Below are positions 16,395 to 23,881 of a DNA stretch of 30,721 bases, one piece after another. Made by a program: the position numbers and the translations under genes. The notes beneath the pieces were generated by a model. The model saw nothing but the letters and a program-made list of their open reading frames with translations, was not told the origin of the DNA and did no database searches. The stretch is taken from NCBI GenBank assembly GCA_964441705.1, contig CAYTWF010000038.1, positions 1-30,721 on the forward strand. The letters are read 5' to 3'. Position 1 is the first letter of the stretch. Every line of letters starts with the position of its first letter. This DNA comes from Eshraghiella sp964441705. GTDB taxonomy: Bacteria; Bacillota; Clostridia; Lachnospirales; Lachnospiraceae.

Positions 16395-19034
16395 ATGTTA
16401 CAGCTTAAAAATATCACCAAAACATATTCCAGCGGTGATTCAGATGTTCAGGCTCTCAAGGGCGTAAGCATCGAATTCCGTGAAAGTGAATTTGTCTCCA
16501 TTCTTGGTCCATCCGGATGTGGTAAGACAACAATGCTTAATATCATTGGCGGTCTTGACAGATACACCAATGGTGACCTTATCATTGGCGGACGTTCAAC
16601 CAAGGAATTCAAGGACAGGGACTGGGATGCCTACCGCAACCATAAGATAGGCTTTGTATTCCAGAGCTACAACCTTATTCCACACCAGACAGTTCTTGCC
16701 AACGTAGAGCTTGCCCTTACTCTTTCAGGTGTAGGCCGTGCCGAAAGAAAAAGACGTGCCATTCAGGCACTTGAAAAGGTGGGTTTAAAAGACCAGATTC
16801 ATAAAAAGCCTAACCAGATGTCAGGCGGTCAGATGCAGCGAGTTGCCATTGCAAGAGCCCTTGTTAATGACCCGGATATAATTCTTGCTGACGAGCCTAC
16901 CGGTGCACTTGATTCTGAGACAAGTGTTCAGATTATGAATATCCTTAAAGAAATTTCTGCCAATAAACTTATTATTATGGTTACACATAATGGTGACCTG
17001 GCAAAGGAATATTCAACCCGAATCATTCGTCTCCTGGATGGTAAAATGCTTGATGATTCCTCACCATATGCTTCCAATCAGCCAGCTGCTGAGCCTGACA
17101 AACGCCGCAGCAAAGCTCGTGCCGGCAAATCCAAGGTATCAATGTCATTTTTTACCGCCCTGTCACTAAGCTTTAAAAACCTTCTTACCAAAAAAGGCCG
17201 TACCTTCCTTACTTCATTTGCAGGCAGCATCGGAATTATCGGCATTGCCCTTATTCTTTCTCTTTCAAGTGGTTTTCAGGGCTACATTGATAAGGTTCAG
17301 GAGGACACCGTATCCACATACCCTATTACAATAGAGAATGAAAATATGGATATGACAAGTCTCATTGAGGACATGATGGGAACCGGTTCAGAAGACACTG
17401 TTAATGAGCCGGGCAAAATATATACCAAGCCTATTATGAGTGAAATGCTTAACGCCATGGTTACTCAGGTCAAGACCAACAGTCTTGGCGAGCTGAAGGC
17501 ATATTTTGAAAGCGAGGAATGTGACATCGATAAATATGCTATGGACATTCAGTACAGCTATGATGTTCCACTTAATGTGTATTCAACAGATACCTCAAGC
17601 TCCAACATTAAAGTTAACCCAAGCACAATGTACCAGGACCTTTGGGGTCTTTCAGAGGAGACAATGTCATCCTCAATGGTATCTGCTTACAGCAACACAG
17701 ATTCCTGGGTTCAGATGATTGACAATCAGGAGCTTCTTGATTCTCAGTATGACGTTCTTGCCGGTAACTGGCCAGCAAGCTATGATGAGGTTGTTCTTGT
17801 TGTTGGTGATAATTATCAGATAACTGATGTTACCTTATATGCCCTTGGTCTCAAAAATTCTGCCGAGCTTAAAGATATGATGCTTCAGTCCGGCAGCTCA
17901 ACACTTGATACTGAATCTGAGGAATATACCTATGATGAACTTATGAACCTTACCTTCTCCGTTGTTCTTCCTACTGACTACTACCAGTATGATGAAGCTA
18001 ATGGCAGATGGAAGGATATGCATGATAATAAGGATTATGTTACCGAGCTTATTGCTAATGGAACCAAGCTGAAAATATCAGGAATTGTTAAGGCTGACCC
18101 TGACGCAGTCGCTACATCAATTCAGGCTGGTTCAGTTGCATATACAAAAGACCTTGTTAATTATATAGTTGATGCAACAGCCAATTCCGAAATTGTTAAA
18201 AATCAGCTTGCTGACCCTGATACAGATGTTTTCACCGGTCTTCCATTTGCAACTGATGATACAATTGCTGAAATGACCATTGATGATGTTAATGCATACA
18301 TTGCTACTCTCCCAGCTGAGGACCAGGCAACAATCCAGATGCTGATGAGCACCATGACAGACCAGCAGATAATTGACATGTTCACGGCTCAACTTGCTAC
18401 AGAATCTACTAATACCTATGCTGACAACATGACACTTTTAGGCTATGCTGACAAGGATGTTCCATCCTCAATCAGTCTCTACGCTAAGGATTTTGCTTCA
18501 AAAGATGCTATCAACGATATAATTGAGGATTACAATCAGAAGGTTACTGACGAAGGTAAAGACAGCCTCACAATCAGCTATACAGATTATGTTGGACTTA
18601 TGATGTCCTCTGTAAGCTCTGTTGTAGATGCAATATCATATGTACTCATTGCATTCGTTTCCATATCACTTATAGTTTCTTCTATAATGATAGGAATCAT
18701 TACCTACATCTCAGTACTTGAACGTACTAAGGAAATTGGTATATTAAGAAGTATTGGTGCCTCCAAGCATGATGTATCAAGAGTTTTCAACGCCGAGACT
18801 ATACTTGTAGGTCTTGTATCCGGTGCTCTTGGTATCGGAATTACATTGATACTTAACATTCCAATCAACATAATAATCAAGAACCTGTCCGGTATTGGCG
18901 GAGTATCTTCACTGCCTGTAATGGGAGCAGTTATTCTTATTGCAATCAGTGTTATACTCACAGTTATTGCCGGTCTCATACCTGCTAAGGTTGCCTCAAG
19001 AAAAGACCCTGTTGTAGCACTCAGAACAGAGTAA
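16395..19034 (+). CDS. MacB-like ABC transporter, ATPase fused to FtsX permease
   Basis: An 879-residue fusion. Residues 1-225 are an ABC ATPase of the LolD/MacB type (Walker A GPSGCGKT at 38-45, signature MSGGQMQRVAIARAL, Walker B IILADEPTGALDSE). After a basic linker (about 230-250) comes the first membrane helix (about 265-290) and a very large extracytoplasmic domain (about 290-735). The last 140 residues hold the FtsX domain, with helices around YVLIAFVSISLIVSSIMIG, the ILRSIGASKHDV cytoplasmic loop, and two further helices. MacB-type proteins are mechanotransmitters acting on external substrates such as peptides or lipoproteins. No two-component system or accessory protein is adjacent, so the cargo is unknown. 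It is the only clear plus-strand gene in the window and diverges from the deacetylase operon. Confidence 0.93.
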   Translation: MLQLKNITKTYSSGDSDVQALKGVSIEFRESEFVSILGPSGCGKTTMLNIIGGLDRYTNGDLIIGGRSTKEFKDRDWDAYRNHKIGFVFQSYNLIPHQTVLANVELALTLSGVGRAERKRRAIQALEKVGLKDQIHKKPNQMSGGQMQRVAIARALVNDPDIILADEPTGALDSETSVQIMNILKEISANKLIIMVTHNGDLAKEYSTRIIRLLDGKMLDDSSPYASNQPAAEPDKRRSKARAGKSKVSMSFFTALSLSFKNLLTKKGRTFLTSFAGSIGIIGIALILSLSSGFQGYIDKVQEDTVSTYPITIENENMDMTSLIEDMMGTGSEDTVNEPGKIYTKPIMSEMLNAMVTQVKTNSLGELKAYFESEECDIDKYAMDIQYSYDVPLNVYSTDTSSSNIKVNPSTMYQDLWGLSEETMSSSMVSAYSNTDSWVQMIDNQELLDSQYDVLAGNWPASYDEVVLVVGDNYQITDVTLYALGLKNSAELKDMMLQSGSSTLDTESEEYTYDELMNLTFSVVLPTDYYQYDEANGRWKDMHDNKDYVTELIANGTKLKISGIVKADPDAVATSIQAGSVAYTKDLVNYIVDATANSEIVKNQLADPDTDVFTGLPFATDDTIAEMTIDDVNAYIATLPAEDQATIQMLMSTMTDQQIIDMFTAQLATESTNTYADNMTLLGYADKDVPSSISLYAKDFASKDAINDIIEDYNQKVTDEGKDSLTISYTDYVGLMMSSVSSVVDAISYVLIAFVSISLIVSSIMIGIITYISVLERTKEIGILRSIGASKHDVSRVFNAETILVGLVSGALGIGITLILNIPINIIIKNLSGIGGVSSLPVMGAVILIAISVILTVIAGLIPAKVASRKDPVVALRTE

Positions 19035-19063
19035 AAAATAATCAGCCTGCAGCTGTAAAATAA

Positions 19064-19112
19064 AACATCAGCCAGTTATACATGTAGAATGTAAACCGGC
19101 TGATGTTTTTTT
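19064..19112. terminator. Bidirectional terminator between convergent genes
   Basis: A 10-bp perfect outer stem (AACATCAGCC at 19064-19073, GGCTGATGTT at 19098-19107) encloses a partly paired 24-base interior. On the plus strand eight T follow (19105-19112). On the minus strand the other arm runs into TTTTATTTTA. It ends the transporter gene and overlaps the stop codon of the convergent ATPase gene (19111-19113). Confidence 0.85.
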
Positions 19113-20439
19113 ATTTCAAAAATGAGGTCATGTAAACAGGTAAATACCTTAATCCATCCTTCATATCCATATCCTTTTGTGAAATAATATAACAGTCCTT
19201 TAAATGTCTGGCGTATTTTTGTCTAAACTCATTTATAGATTCATGCTTTCCGGTTCCAGAGGATTTAACCTCTATAGCCGACACCTTTGTACCCTGTGAT
19301 ATCAAGAAATCTACTTCACAATAATGTGTACTTCCCTCCTTCTCCCATGTATGATAATAAAGCTCCCGTCCTGCTGCAGTTAACATTTGAGCAATAAGAT
19401 TTTCATACAGATATCCCAGATTAGCCGGTAGCTTGTCAGATAAAAGCTTTGTATATATTTCATTTTCAGCAGCCGGTCTGTCTATAAACATTAAAGTAAT
19501 AAACAGACCTGTATCTGCAATATAAAGCTTATAGCTGTCAATGTCCTTTGTAAGAGACAGGCTTGCTCCCGGGTCTGTACAGTTATAGCATGGCAAAACT
19601 GTCTTTGAATCAATTAAATCATATATATAATTATCATCCTTTGACGTTTTTCTTCGTCCAAGTGCAGTTGTCACACGATATCTTTTTACATTCTTTGATA
19701 ATTGTGCAGGAATGGAATGATACATTGAAGACAATCTGCCTGAGGCATCTATTTTCTTAAAATCCTCTTCATATAAATTAATTATCTGCCGCTTTACCTG
19801 GTCAATCATTGAAAAATTACTGCCATTCACATATGCCTCAACTGCCTGTGGCATTCCACCAACTGCCATATACACCCTGATATCCCGCATAAGCTTGCGG
19901 TTTGCTGCTTGCCCTATGCCCCTCTTCATCTCATACAATCTCTCCAGCATCGAATAGTTATTACCCGTTGCATCACAGAATTCTTCATAATCCATTGGAT
20001 ATATCTGAAGTCTCATTTCTTCCGATGGAATCAAAATATCCTTCACATTCTTTTTAATGGAAATTAACGAACCTGTCTCAATGTAGTGGTATCTCCCATC
20101 CTTTACCAAATGCTTAATGGCCTGTCTTGCTATTGGAAACAGCTGTACCTCATCAAAAATAATTACGGACTCATGCACAAACAGGTCGACACCTGTTATT
20201 GCCTGCAACCGCAAAAAAAACATATCCATATTATTAATATCGTCAAAACAATCCTTTATCTCGTTGGAGGTTTTTGAAAAATCAATCAATATATATGATT
20301 TGTATTCATTAGCTGCAAACTGCTCTGCAATTGTGGATTTTCCAACTCGTCTTGCGCCCTCAAGAAGCACTGCATATCTGTCAGCATAATTTTTCTTCCA
20401 TTCCAACAATTGCTCATATGCTTTTCTCTTAAAATACAT
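19111..20439 (-). CDS. AAA ATPase with DUF4143-type C-terminus
   Basis: A 442-residue ATPase. Walker A is GARRVGKST (residues 28-36), Walker B is VIIFDEVQLF (about 93-102), a sensor-like ETGSLIS follows, then the LQIYPMDYEEF segment typical of this group. The C-terminal part (DUF4143-like) ends in a restriction-endonuclease-like pattern, EVDFLISQ...SAIEVKSSG (about 385-408). The family is abundant in anaerobic gut bacteria and archaea; its function is not established, though links to mobile DNA or toxin-antitoxin-like behaviour have been suggested. I start at 20439, where GGGAGGG precedes ATG by 6 bases, rather than the in-frame ATG at 20454. Three 33-bp-spaced direct repeats overlay its promoter. 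It is monocistronic. Confidence 0.88.
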   Translation of the reverse strand: MYFKRKAYEQLLEWKKNYADRYAVLLEGARRVGKSTIAEQFAANEYKSYILIDFSKTSNEIKDCFDDINNMDMFFLRLQAITGVDLFVHESVIIFDEVQLFPIARQAIKHLVKDGRYHYIETGSLISIKKNVKDILIPSEEMRLQIYPMDYEEFCDATGNNYSMLERLYEMKRGIGQAANRKLMRDIRVYMAVGGMPQAVEAYVNGSNFSMIDQVKRQIINLYEEDFKKIDASGRLSSMYHSIPAQLSKNVKRYRVTTALGRRKTSKDDNYIYDLIDSKTVLPCYNCTDPGASLSLTKDIDSYKLYIADTGLFITLMFIDRPAAENEIYTKLLSDKLPANLGYLYENLIAQMLTAAGRELYYHTWEKEGSTHYCEVDFLISQGTKVSAIEVKSSGTGKHESINEFRQKYARHLKDCYIISQKDMDMKDGLRYLPVYMTSFLK

Positions 20440-20469
20440 GAATTTCCCTCCCATCTACAAGTATTATTA

Positions 20470-20548
20470 CATTTCTTCAAGATTAGTATACCCTTATTTG
20501 TGCATTTCTTCAAGATTTTATATGGCAAAATCATACATTTCTTCAAAG
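20470..20548 (-). repeat. Three direct repeats with exact 33-bp period
   Basis: CTTGAAGAAATG occurs three times on the minus strand, with its ATG at 20470, 20503 and 20536. The first two copies extend to ATCTTGAAGAAATG. The period is exactly 33 bp, and the real start codon of the ATPase gene (20437) lies one further period downstream. The copies overlay the promoter, which suggests operator sites on one DNA face. Confidence 0.8.
20485..20513 (-). promoter_or_regulatory. Promoter of the DUF4143 ATPase gene
   Basis: On the minus strand TTGAAG (20508-20513, inside the middle repeat copy), 17 bases, TATACT (20485-20490). The predicted start near 20478 falls inside the next repeat copy, so a repeat-binding protein would block or gate transcription. 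The leader is about 40 bases. Confidence 0.6.
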
Positions 20549-20553
20549 TTTTT

Positions 20554-21196
20554 ATTGTTTTGGAACACAAGAAAGGAATAGCCATTATGTATTTTACATG
20601 CTTGCATGTATAAATGCATAATGGCTATTCCTTTAAAGTGCGCAGCACCTGTTCCAAAACTCGTTGTCTAGTCTACTACCACACAGCCTTCCGTTCTGTC
20701 CCACGCAGACCTGACAGCCGTAAGCAAGCCACTCATAACCTATATTGTTTTCTTTTAAGGGCAACGCACCTGTTCCAAAACCCGTTGTCCAGTCTACTAC
20801 CACAGCCTTCCGTTCCGTCCCACGCAGACCTGACAGCCGCCCCCAGACCGCAGCTTTCAGAAGTCAGCACAGTGATACTTAAGAGGGCATGAATTAATAT
20901 AGGCATTGGAAGCAACATGTTTGAGCCAGGCTGCCGCAAGCAAGCCATCCATAACGTATATTGTTTTGGAACGCAAAAGGAATAGCCATTATGCATTTTA
21001 CGTGCTTGCATGTATAAATGCATAATAGCTATTCCTTTAAGGTGCGAAGCACCTGTTCCAAAACCCATTCAATACTCAATGGCGAAGCGCCGCAGGAGCA
21101 GGCGAGTTTTGCTTCCAGTGCCTGCCCATATTAATTCATGCCCCCTTTAGTATCACCGCTGACGAATGACTACTGCGGTCTGTGGCAGCCGTCAGG
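20554..21196 (-). repeat. Left array of MITE-like palindromic elements
   Basis: This intergenic stretch contains no supported gene and is made of three units. Unit 1 starts directly at its hairpin core (20556-20660), with no left arm. Unit 2 begins with CCTGACAGCC at 20710 but has lost most of its left arm, joined at a GCCG microhomology, and nearly all of its core, leaving 20746-20781. Unit 3 is complete (20829-21196). Cores begin TGTTTTGGAAC and end GTTCCAAAAC. Units are joined by a conserved linker of about 48 bases ending just before CCTGACAGCC. The region is visibly richer in G and C than flanking intergenic DNA. Confidence 0.85.
20829..21196 (-). mobile_element. Complete 368-bp MITE-like element, left copy
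   Basis: The ends are CCTGACAGCC (20829-20838) and, inverted, GCCGTCAGG ending at 21196. The two arms match as an imperfect inverted repeat over about 90 bp, including shared AGACCGCAG, GTGATACT, GGCATGAATTAATAT and TGGAAGCAA blocks. Between the arms is the hairpin core 20962-21064. There is no open frame with transposase character, so any movement would be in trans. The right end lies 3 bases from the stop codon of the permease gene. Target duplications cannot be judged because the left side is nested in another unit. Confidence 0.75.
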
Positions 21197-21199
21197 TCC

Positions 21200-22789
21200 T
21201 CACTGCATAACAGCCCTGGTATACCTCACCCTAAGTGCCACATAGAACCCCAGCTGTGATACCCCGTATGCCGCCAGTCCCATAACCCCCTTTTTCATGA
21301 AGGTCCCGATAATCTCCTGTCCGCCAAACAGATTCGCCATGTAATACATAATCAAAAGGCCCATAATTGTACCAAGAAGAGGTGTAAAATATACCACGCC
21401 CAGCTTAATACCTATATTTTTACTTACAGCCCTGTCATTAATTCCCAGCTTAAACAGCTTTCTGTACTGCACTCTCTCCTCATCAAGCTCAGAATACTGT
21501 TTAAAATACAGTACAAAGCCAGTTGAAATAAAAAACATAATACACATGGAGGAGGCTACAAAAAGGAATATGGAATATCCGCTTTTCAAATTCTTATAGG
21601 TATCAATTCTGCTGTTAACCCTACCATCGCTGCCAATATATGCACGAATAGCCTGAACGATATCGCCCGTATCCCGCCAGCCATCAGCAAACATAATATT
21701 ACCAACAGCAGCATGACCTGCCAAAGCCTCAAAGGAAGCATAATCGCCATCTGAAAGAACAAGCAGCGTATCCGATGCAAAAACCCCTGAATATACCCAT
21801 GTGCCCTTTACAGAATCACATACTGTAAAGCTATTTTCCCCAAGAAGATACTGGTCTCCAGCAAGGTATCCATGGTTTCCCGGCTCCCACGTTGTTATCA
21901 CATTATATACCTGTCCATCATTAACGCTGATTGTCTCATTCATCTGTTCATTGTACATGGAAGCACTTATAACAGGTCTTGTTACACCATCACCGCACTT
22001 AATAACAGCTACCTCTGCCTCATCCCGACTATCCACCTCTTTGTCTAACAGCAGCTTATCAATAGCTTCTGAGGAAATATCCCCTGACGTCATGTATACA
22101 ATGTCATTGCAGGTAGACTCAGCCAAATCCTCAGTCATACTTATTAGTGCAAATGGAGAACCAACAAGCAGCACAATCATGGAAGCCAAAAGACTGAGAA
22201 TAATTATTACTTTTACATTCTGCTGATATTTATGTGATATTTCACTGACAGTCAACATTGAATTATAATAATTTTTTCTCCTTCTAAGCAGCCACACTAT
22301 CATTTTACCGCCATTGCATACCAGAAGCATAAGTCCAGCATAGCCGGTTCCAAGAAATATTATAAGTACCCACAGCTTAGAATTAATATGATTATCAAGA
22401 GCTGTATTAAGAATAAATACTGCCGCAAAAATCATACTCACAAGGCCAATAATTGCAAGCACCATATTTTTAGTACTGTATCCACTGTTCTCGCTTTTCC
22501 TTGATTCCTTCATAAGAGAAGAAATGTCCTCATGCCTAAGCTTCCTGTCAGTTATCATAAAACACATTAGGTATATAACTGCAAATACAACAAAAGTAAT
22601 AATAAAGTTAAGAGGGCTCAACCGATAGCTTACATTATCTATATCCACAAGCCTGATTACCACAAGCTGTACCAGCCTTCCAAACAGACCTCCAACTACC
22701 ATCCCGGCAATAATTGAGCCACCTGCAATAGCTGCGGTCTCAATTCCAAGCATTTTAGTAACTGCTCTTTCATCCATTCCCACGACCAT
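21200..22789 (-). CDS. BceB-type FtsX permease, C-terminal part after a frameshift
   Basis: A 529-residue frame that continues the permease begun at 23067. The first in-frame Met is MVVGMDERAV at 22789, but homologous-looking sequence extends upstream to the A7 run, so this is not a natural start. It carries most of the membrane helices of a BceB-like permease: four to five before, then an external domain of about 200 residues (around LAESTCNDIVYMTSGD to INTYKNL-like text near 21590), and three C-terminal helices with the FKLGINDRAVS cytoplasmic loop. Restoring one A gives a protein of about 622 residues, in the usual range for BceB. In that family the permease and its ATPase remove peptide antibiotics such as bacitracin from lipid targets and signal to the kinase. 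The stop codon is 3 bases from the repeat element. Confidence 0.8.
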   Translation of the reverse strand: MVVGMDERAVTKMLGIETAAIAGGSIIAGMVVGGLFGRLVQLVVIRLVDIDNVSYRLSPLNFIITFVVFAVIYLMCFMITDRKLRHEDISSLMKESRKSENSGYSTKNMVLAIIGLVSMIFAAVFILNTALDNHINSKLWVLIIFLGTGYAGLMLLVCNGGKMIVWLLRRRKNYYNSMLTVSEISHKYQQNVKVIIILSLLASMIVLLVGSPFALISMTEDLAESTCNDIVYMTSGDISSEAIDKLLLDKEVDSRDEAEVAVIKCGDGVTRPVISASMYNEQMNETISVNDGQVYNVITTWEPGNHGYLAGDQYLLGENSFTVCDSVKGTWVYSGVFASDTLLVLSDGDYASFEALAGHAAVGNIMFADGWRDTGDIVQAIRAYIGSDGRVNSRIDTYKNLKSGYSIFLFVASSMCIMFFISTGFVLYFKQYSELDEERVQYRKLFKLGINDRAVSKNIGIKLGVVYFTPLLGTIMGLLIMYYMANLFGGQEIIGTFMKKGVMGLAAYGVSQLGFYVALRVRYTRAVMQ

Positions 22790-23067
22790 ATATACTGCAA
22801 GCTTTTTTTCTTCTTACTTATAAAATTCTGATGTGAATAATTAATAAAAAATATTGAAAAAACCGCTACTATAAAGCATGTAACTACAAAAAGTCCAAAC
22901 ATTGGATAAGCATCCACCTGCTCCATAACCTCGTTAAGCAGCACCAGCGTTGAATACATGAAAAATATTGCAACACAGAACACTCCTGAGAAGAAAAATG
23001 AAGCATATTTTCTTATCCCCTTGGTGAAATTCTTAAAAATAACATCCTTAAATGTCATTATTCTCAC
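22696..23067 (-). CDS. BceB-type FtsX permease, N-terminal part before the frameshift
   Basis: A 123-residue frame. Residues 1-87 are the expected N-terminus: MTFKDVIFKNFTKGIRKY, a first membrane helix (about 23-45), a short external loop, and a second helix (about 55-75) ending in HQNFISKKKK. After the A7 run the frame goes off into about 35 residues (from SLQYIWSW) that do not look like the family. The coding potential passes to the -1 frame (KLAVYMVVGMDERAV). The start overlaps the ATPase gene by 20 bases, as is common in bceAB pairs; a second Met at codon 4 is also possible. Read together with 21200-22789 it is one permease gene. Confidence 0.8.
   Translation of the reverse strand: MRIMTFKDVIFKNFTKGIRKYASFFFSGVFCVAIFFMYSTLVLLNEVMEQVDAYPMFGLFVVTCFIVAVFSIFFINYSHQNFISKKKKSLQYIWSWEWMKEQLLKCLELRPQLLQVAQLLPGW
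22803..22809 (-). other. A7 run at the permease frame change
   Basis: On the minus strand the codons AAG AAG AAA AAA AGC end in seven A followed by G. Slipping back one base here, or one extra A in transcript or genome, joins the two permease frames without loss (KKKK then KLAVYM). The site could be a real mutation, a phase-variable tract, slippage-prone expression, or a sequencing error. Confidence 0.7.
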
Positions 23068-23803
23068 CTCCGACTATTGCCTGGCAGTCAAGAATCTCAT
23101 CAAAGAAGGCCTTTCTATCACCCTTACGAACAATATCCATGTTAATTCTTCCATCCTTGACAAAAATAACATGTCTGCAGAAGCTTGCTGCAAATACATC
23201 ATGTGTAACCATAAGAATTGTTGTTTTGGTACGCTCATTAATATCCTGAAAGCAGTTCATCACCGCATTGGAGCTTTTTGAATCCAGATTGCCTGTTGGC
23301 TCATCTGCAAAAATAACTGCCGGCTTATTAATTAATGCCCTGGCAACTGCAGTTCTTTGCTGCTGTCCACCACTAATCTCATATGGATATTTATTCTGAC
23401 ACTCATATATGCCAAACTGCTTCATAAGCACTGCACAGGCCTCGTCCATTTCGTCCGGCTTTCTTTTATCAAGCACCATTGGCAAAATAATATTTTCCTT
23501 AACAGTAAGATTATCAAGAAGATTAAATTCCTGAAATACAAAGCCAAGTTTTTTTCTTCTAAACTCTGCCATTTCAAGCTTATTCATTCCCAGTATGCTC
23601 TTTCCATCAATGCTTACGCTTCCACCTGTCGGTTCAAGAATTCCGCACAGCATATTAAGAAGCGTGGATTTACCACTGCCGGATGGTCCCATAACTGCCG
23701 TAAATTCACCAGCCTCAATATTCAAGGAAATACCATTTACTGCATATGCTGTATTGTTCTCATTGCTTCCATACACCTTAATCAAATTATCTGCTTTAAT
23801 CAT
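23048..23803 (-). CDS. BceA-type ABC transporter ATP-binding protein
   Basis: A 251-residue ABC ATPase of the MacB/BceA subgroup. Walker A is GPSGSGKST (39-47), the Q-loop is FVFQEFNLLDNLTV, the signature is ISGGQQQRTAVARAL (about 143-157), and Walker B is VIFADEPTGNLDSKSS, followed by the switch His in MVTHD. It is expected to power the adjacent FtsX permease. AAGGAG lies 11 bases before the ATG at 23803. It is separated from the kinase gene by 78 bases with two inverted repeats and a promoter-like element, so it probably has its own regulated promoter. Its 3' end overlaps the permease start by 20 bases. Confidence 0.93.
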   Translation of the reverse strand: MIKADNLIKVYGSNENNTAYAVNGISLNIEAGEFTAVMGPSGSGKSTLLNMLCGILEPTGGSVSIDGKSILGMNKLEMAEFRRKKLGFVFQEFNLLDNLTVKENIILPMVLDKRKPDEMDEACAVLMKQFGIYECQNKYPYEISGGQQQRTAVARALINKPAVIFADEPTGNLDSKSSNAVMNCFQDINERTKTTILMVTHDVFAASFCRHVIFVKDGRINMDIVRKGDRKAFFDEILDCQAIVGGENNDI

Positions 23804-23828
23804 ATCATTGTTCTCCTTTTCTCTATGC

Positions 23829-23877
23829 TATGATTCTAGCATCGGTATAATCATACTGCCATCGAAGGAAATGACAG
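23829..23877 (-). promoter_or_regulatory. Candidate response-regulator operator and bceAB-type promoter
   Basis: In the kinase-ATPase gap, minus strand: an inverted repeat CTGTCAT-N8-ATGGCAG (23856-23877, one mismatch) sits where a -35 would be. Seventeen bases downstream of TGGCAG is TAGAAT (23833-23838) preceded by TGC, an extended -10. A second, perfect inverted repeat TATGATT-N13-AATCATA (23829-23855) spans the -10. A poor -35 overlapped by a dyad suggests an activator-dependent promoter. The link to the adjacent regulator is inferred. Confidence 0.4.
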
Positions 23878-23881
23878 AACC

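Noticed and set aside
20286..20585. A minus-strand frame with an 11-residue peptide repeat (ILKKC-type) upstream of and overlapping the ATPase gene
   Set aside because: The peptide repeat is the translation of the 33-bp DNA repeats. The frame begins in a mobile hairpin and overlaps the well-supported ATPase start in another frame, with no ribosome site.
20733..21068. Open frames inside the repeat arrays (beginning MHNGYSF or MAIPFLC on the minus strand, and similar plus-strand frames) that recur as near-identical hypothetical peptides
   Set aside because: They start within the hairpin cores, recur only because the DNA repeats, lack ribosome sites, and are Cys/Arg/Pro-rich in a way typical of chance translation of repeat DNA.
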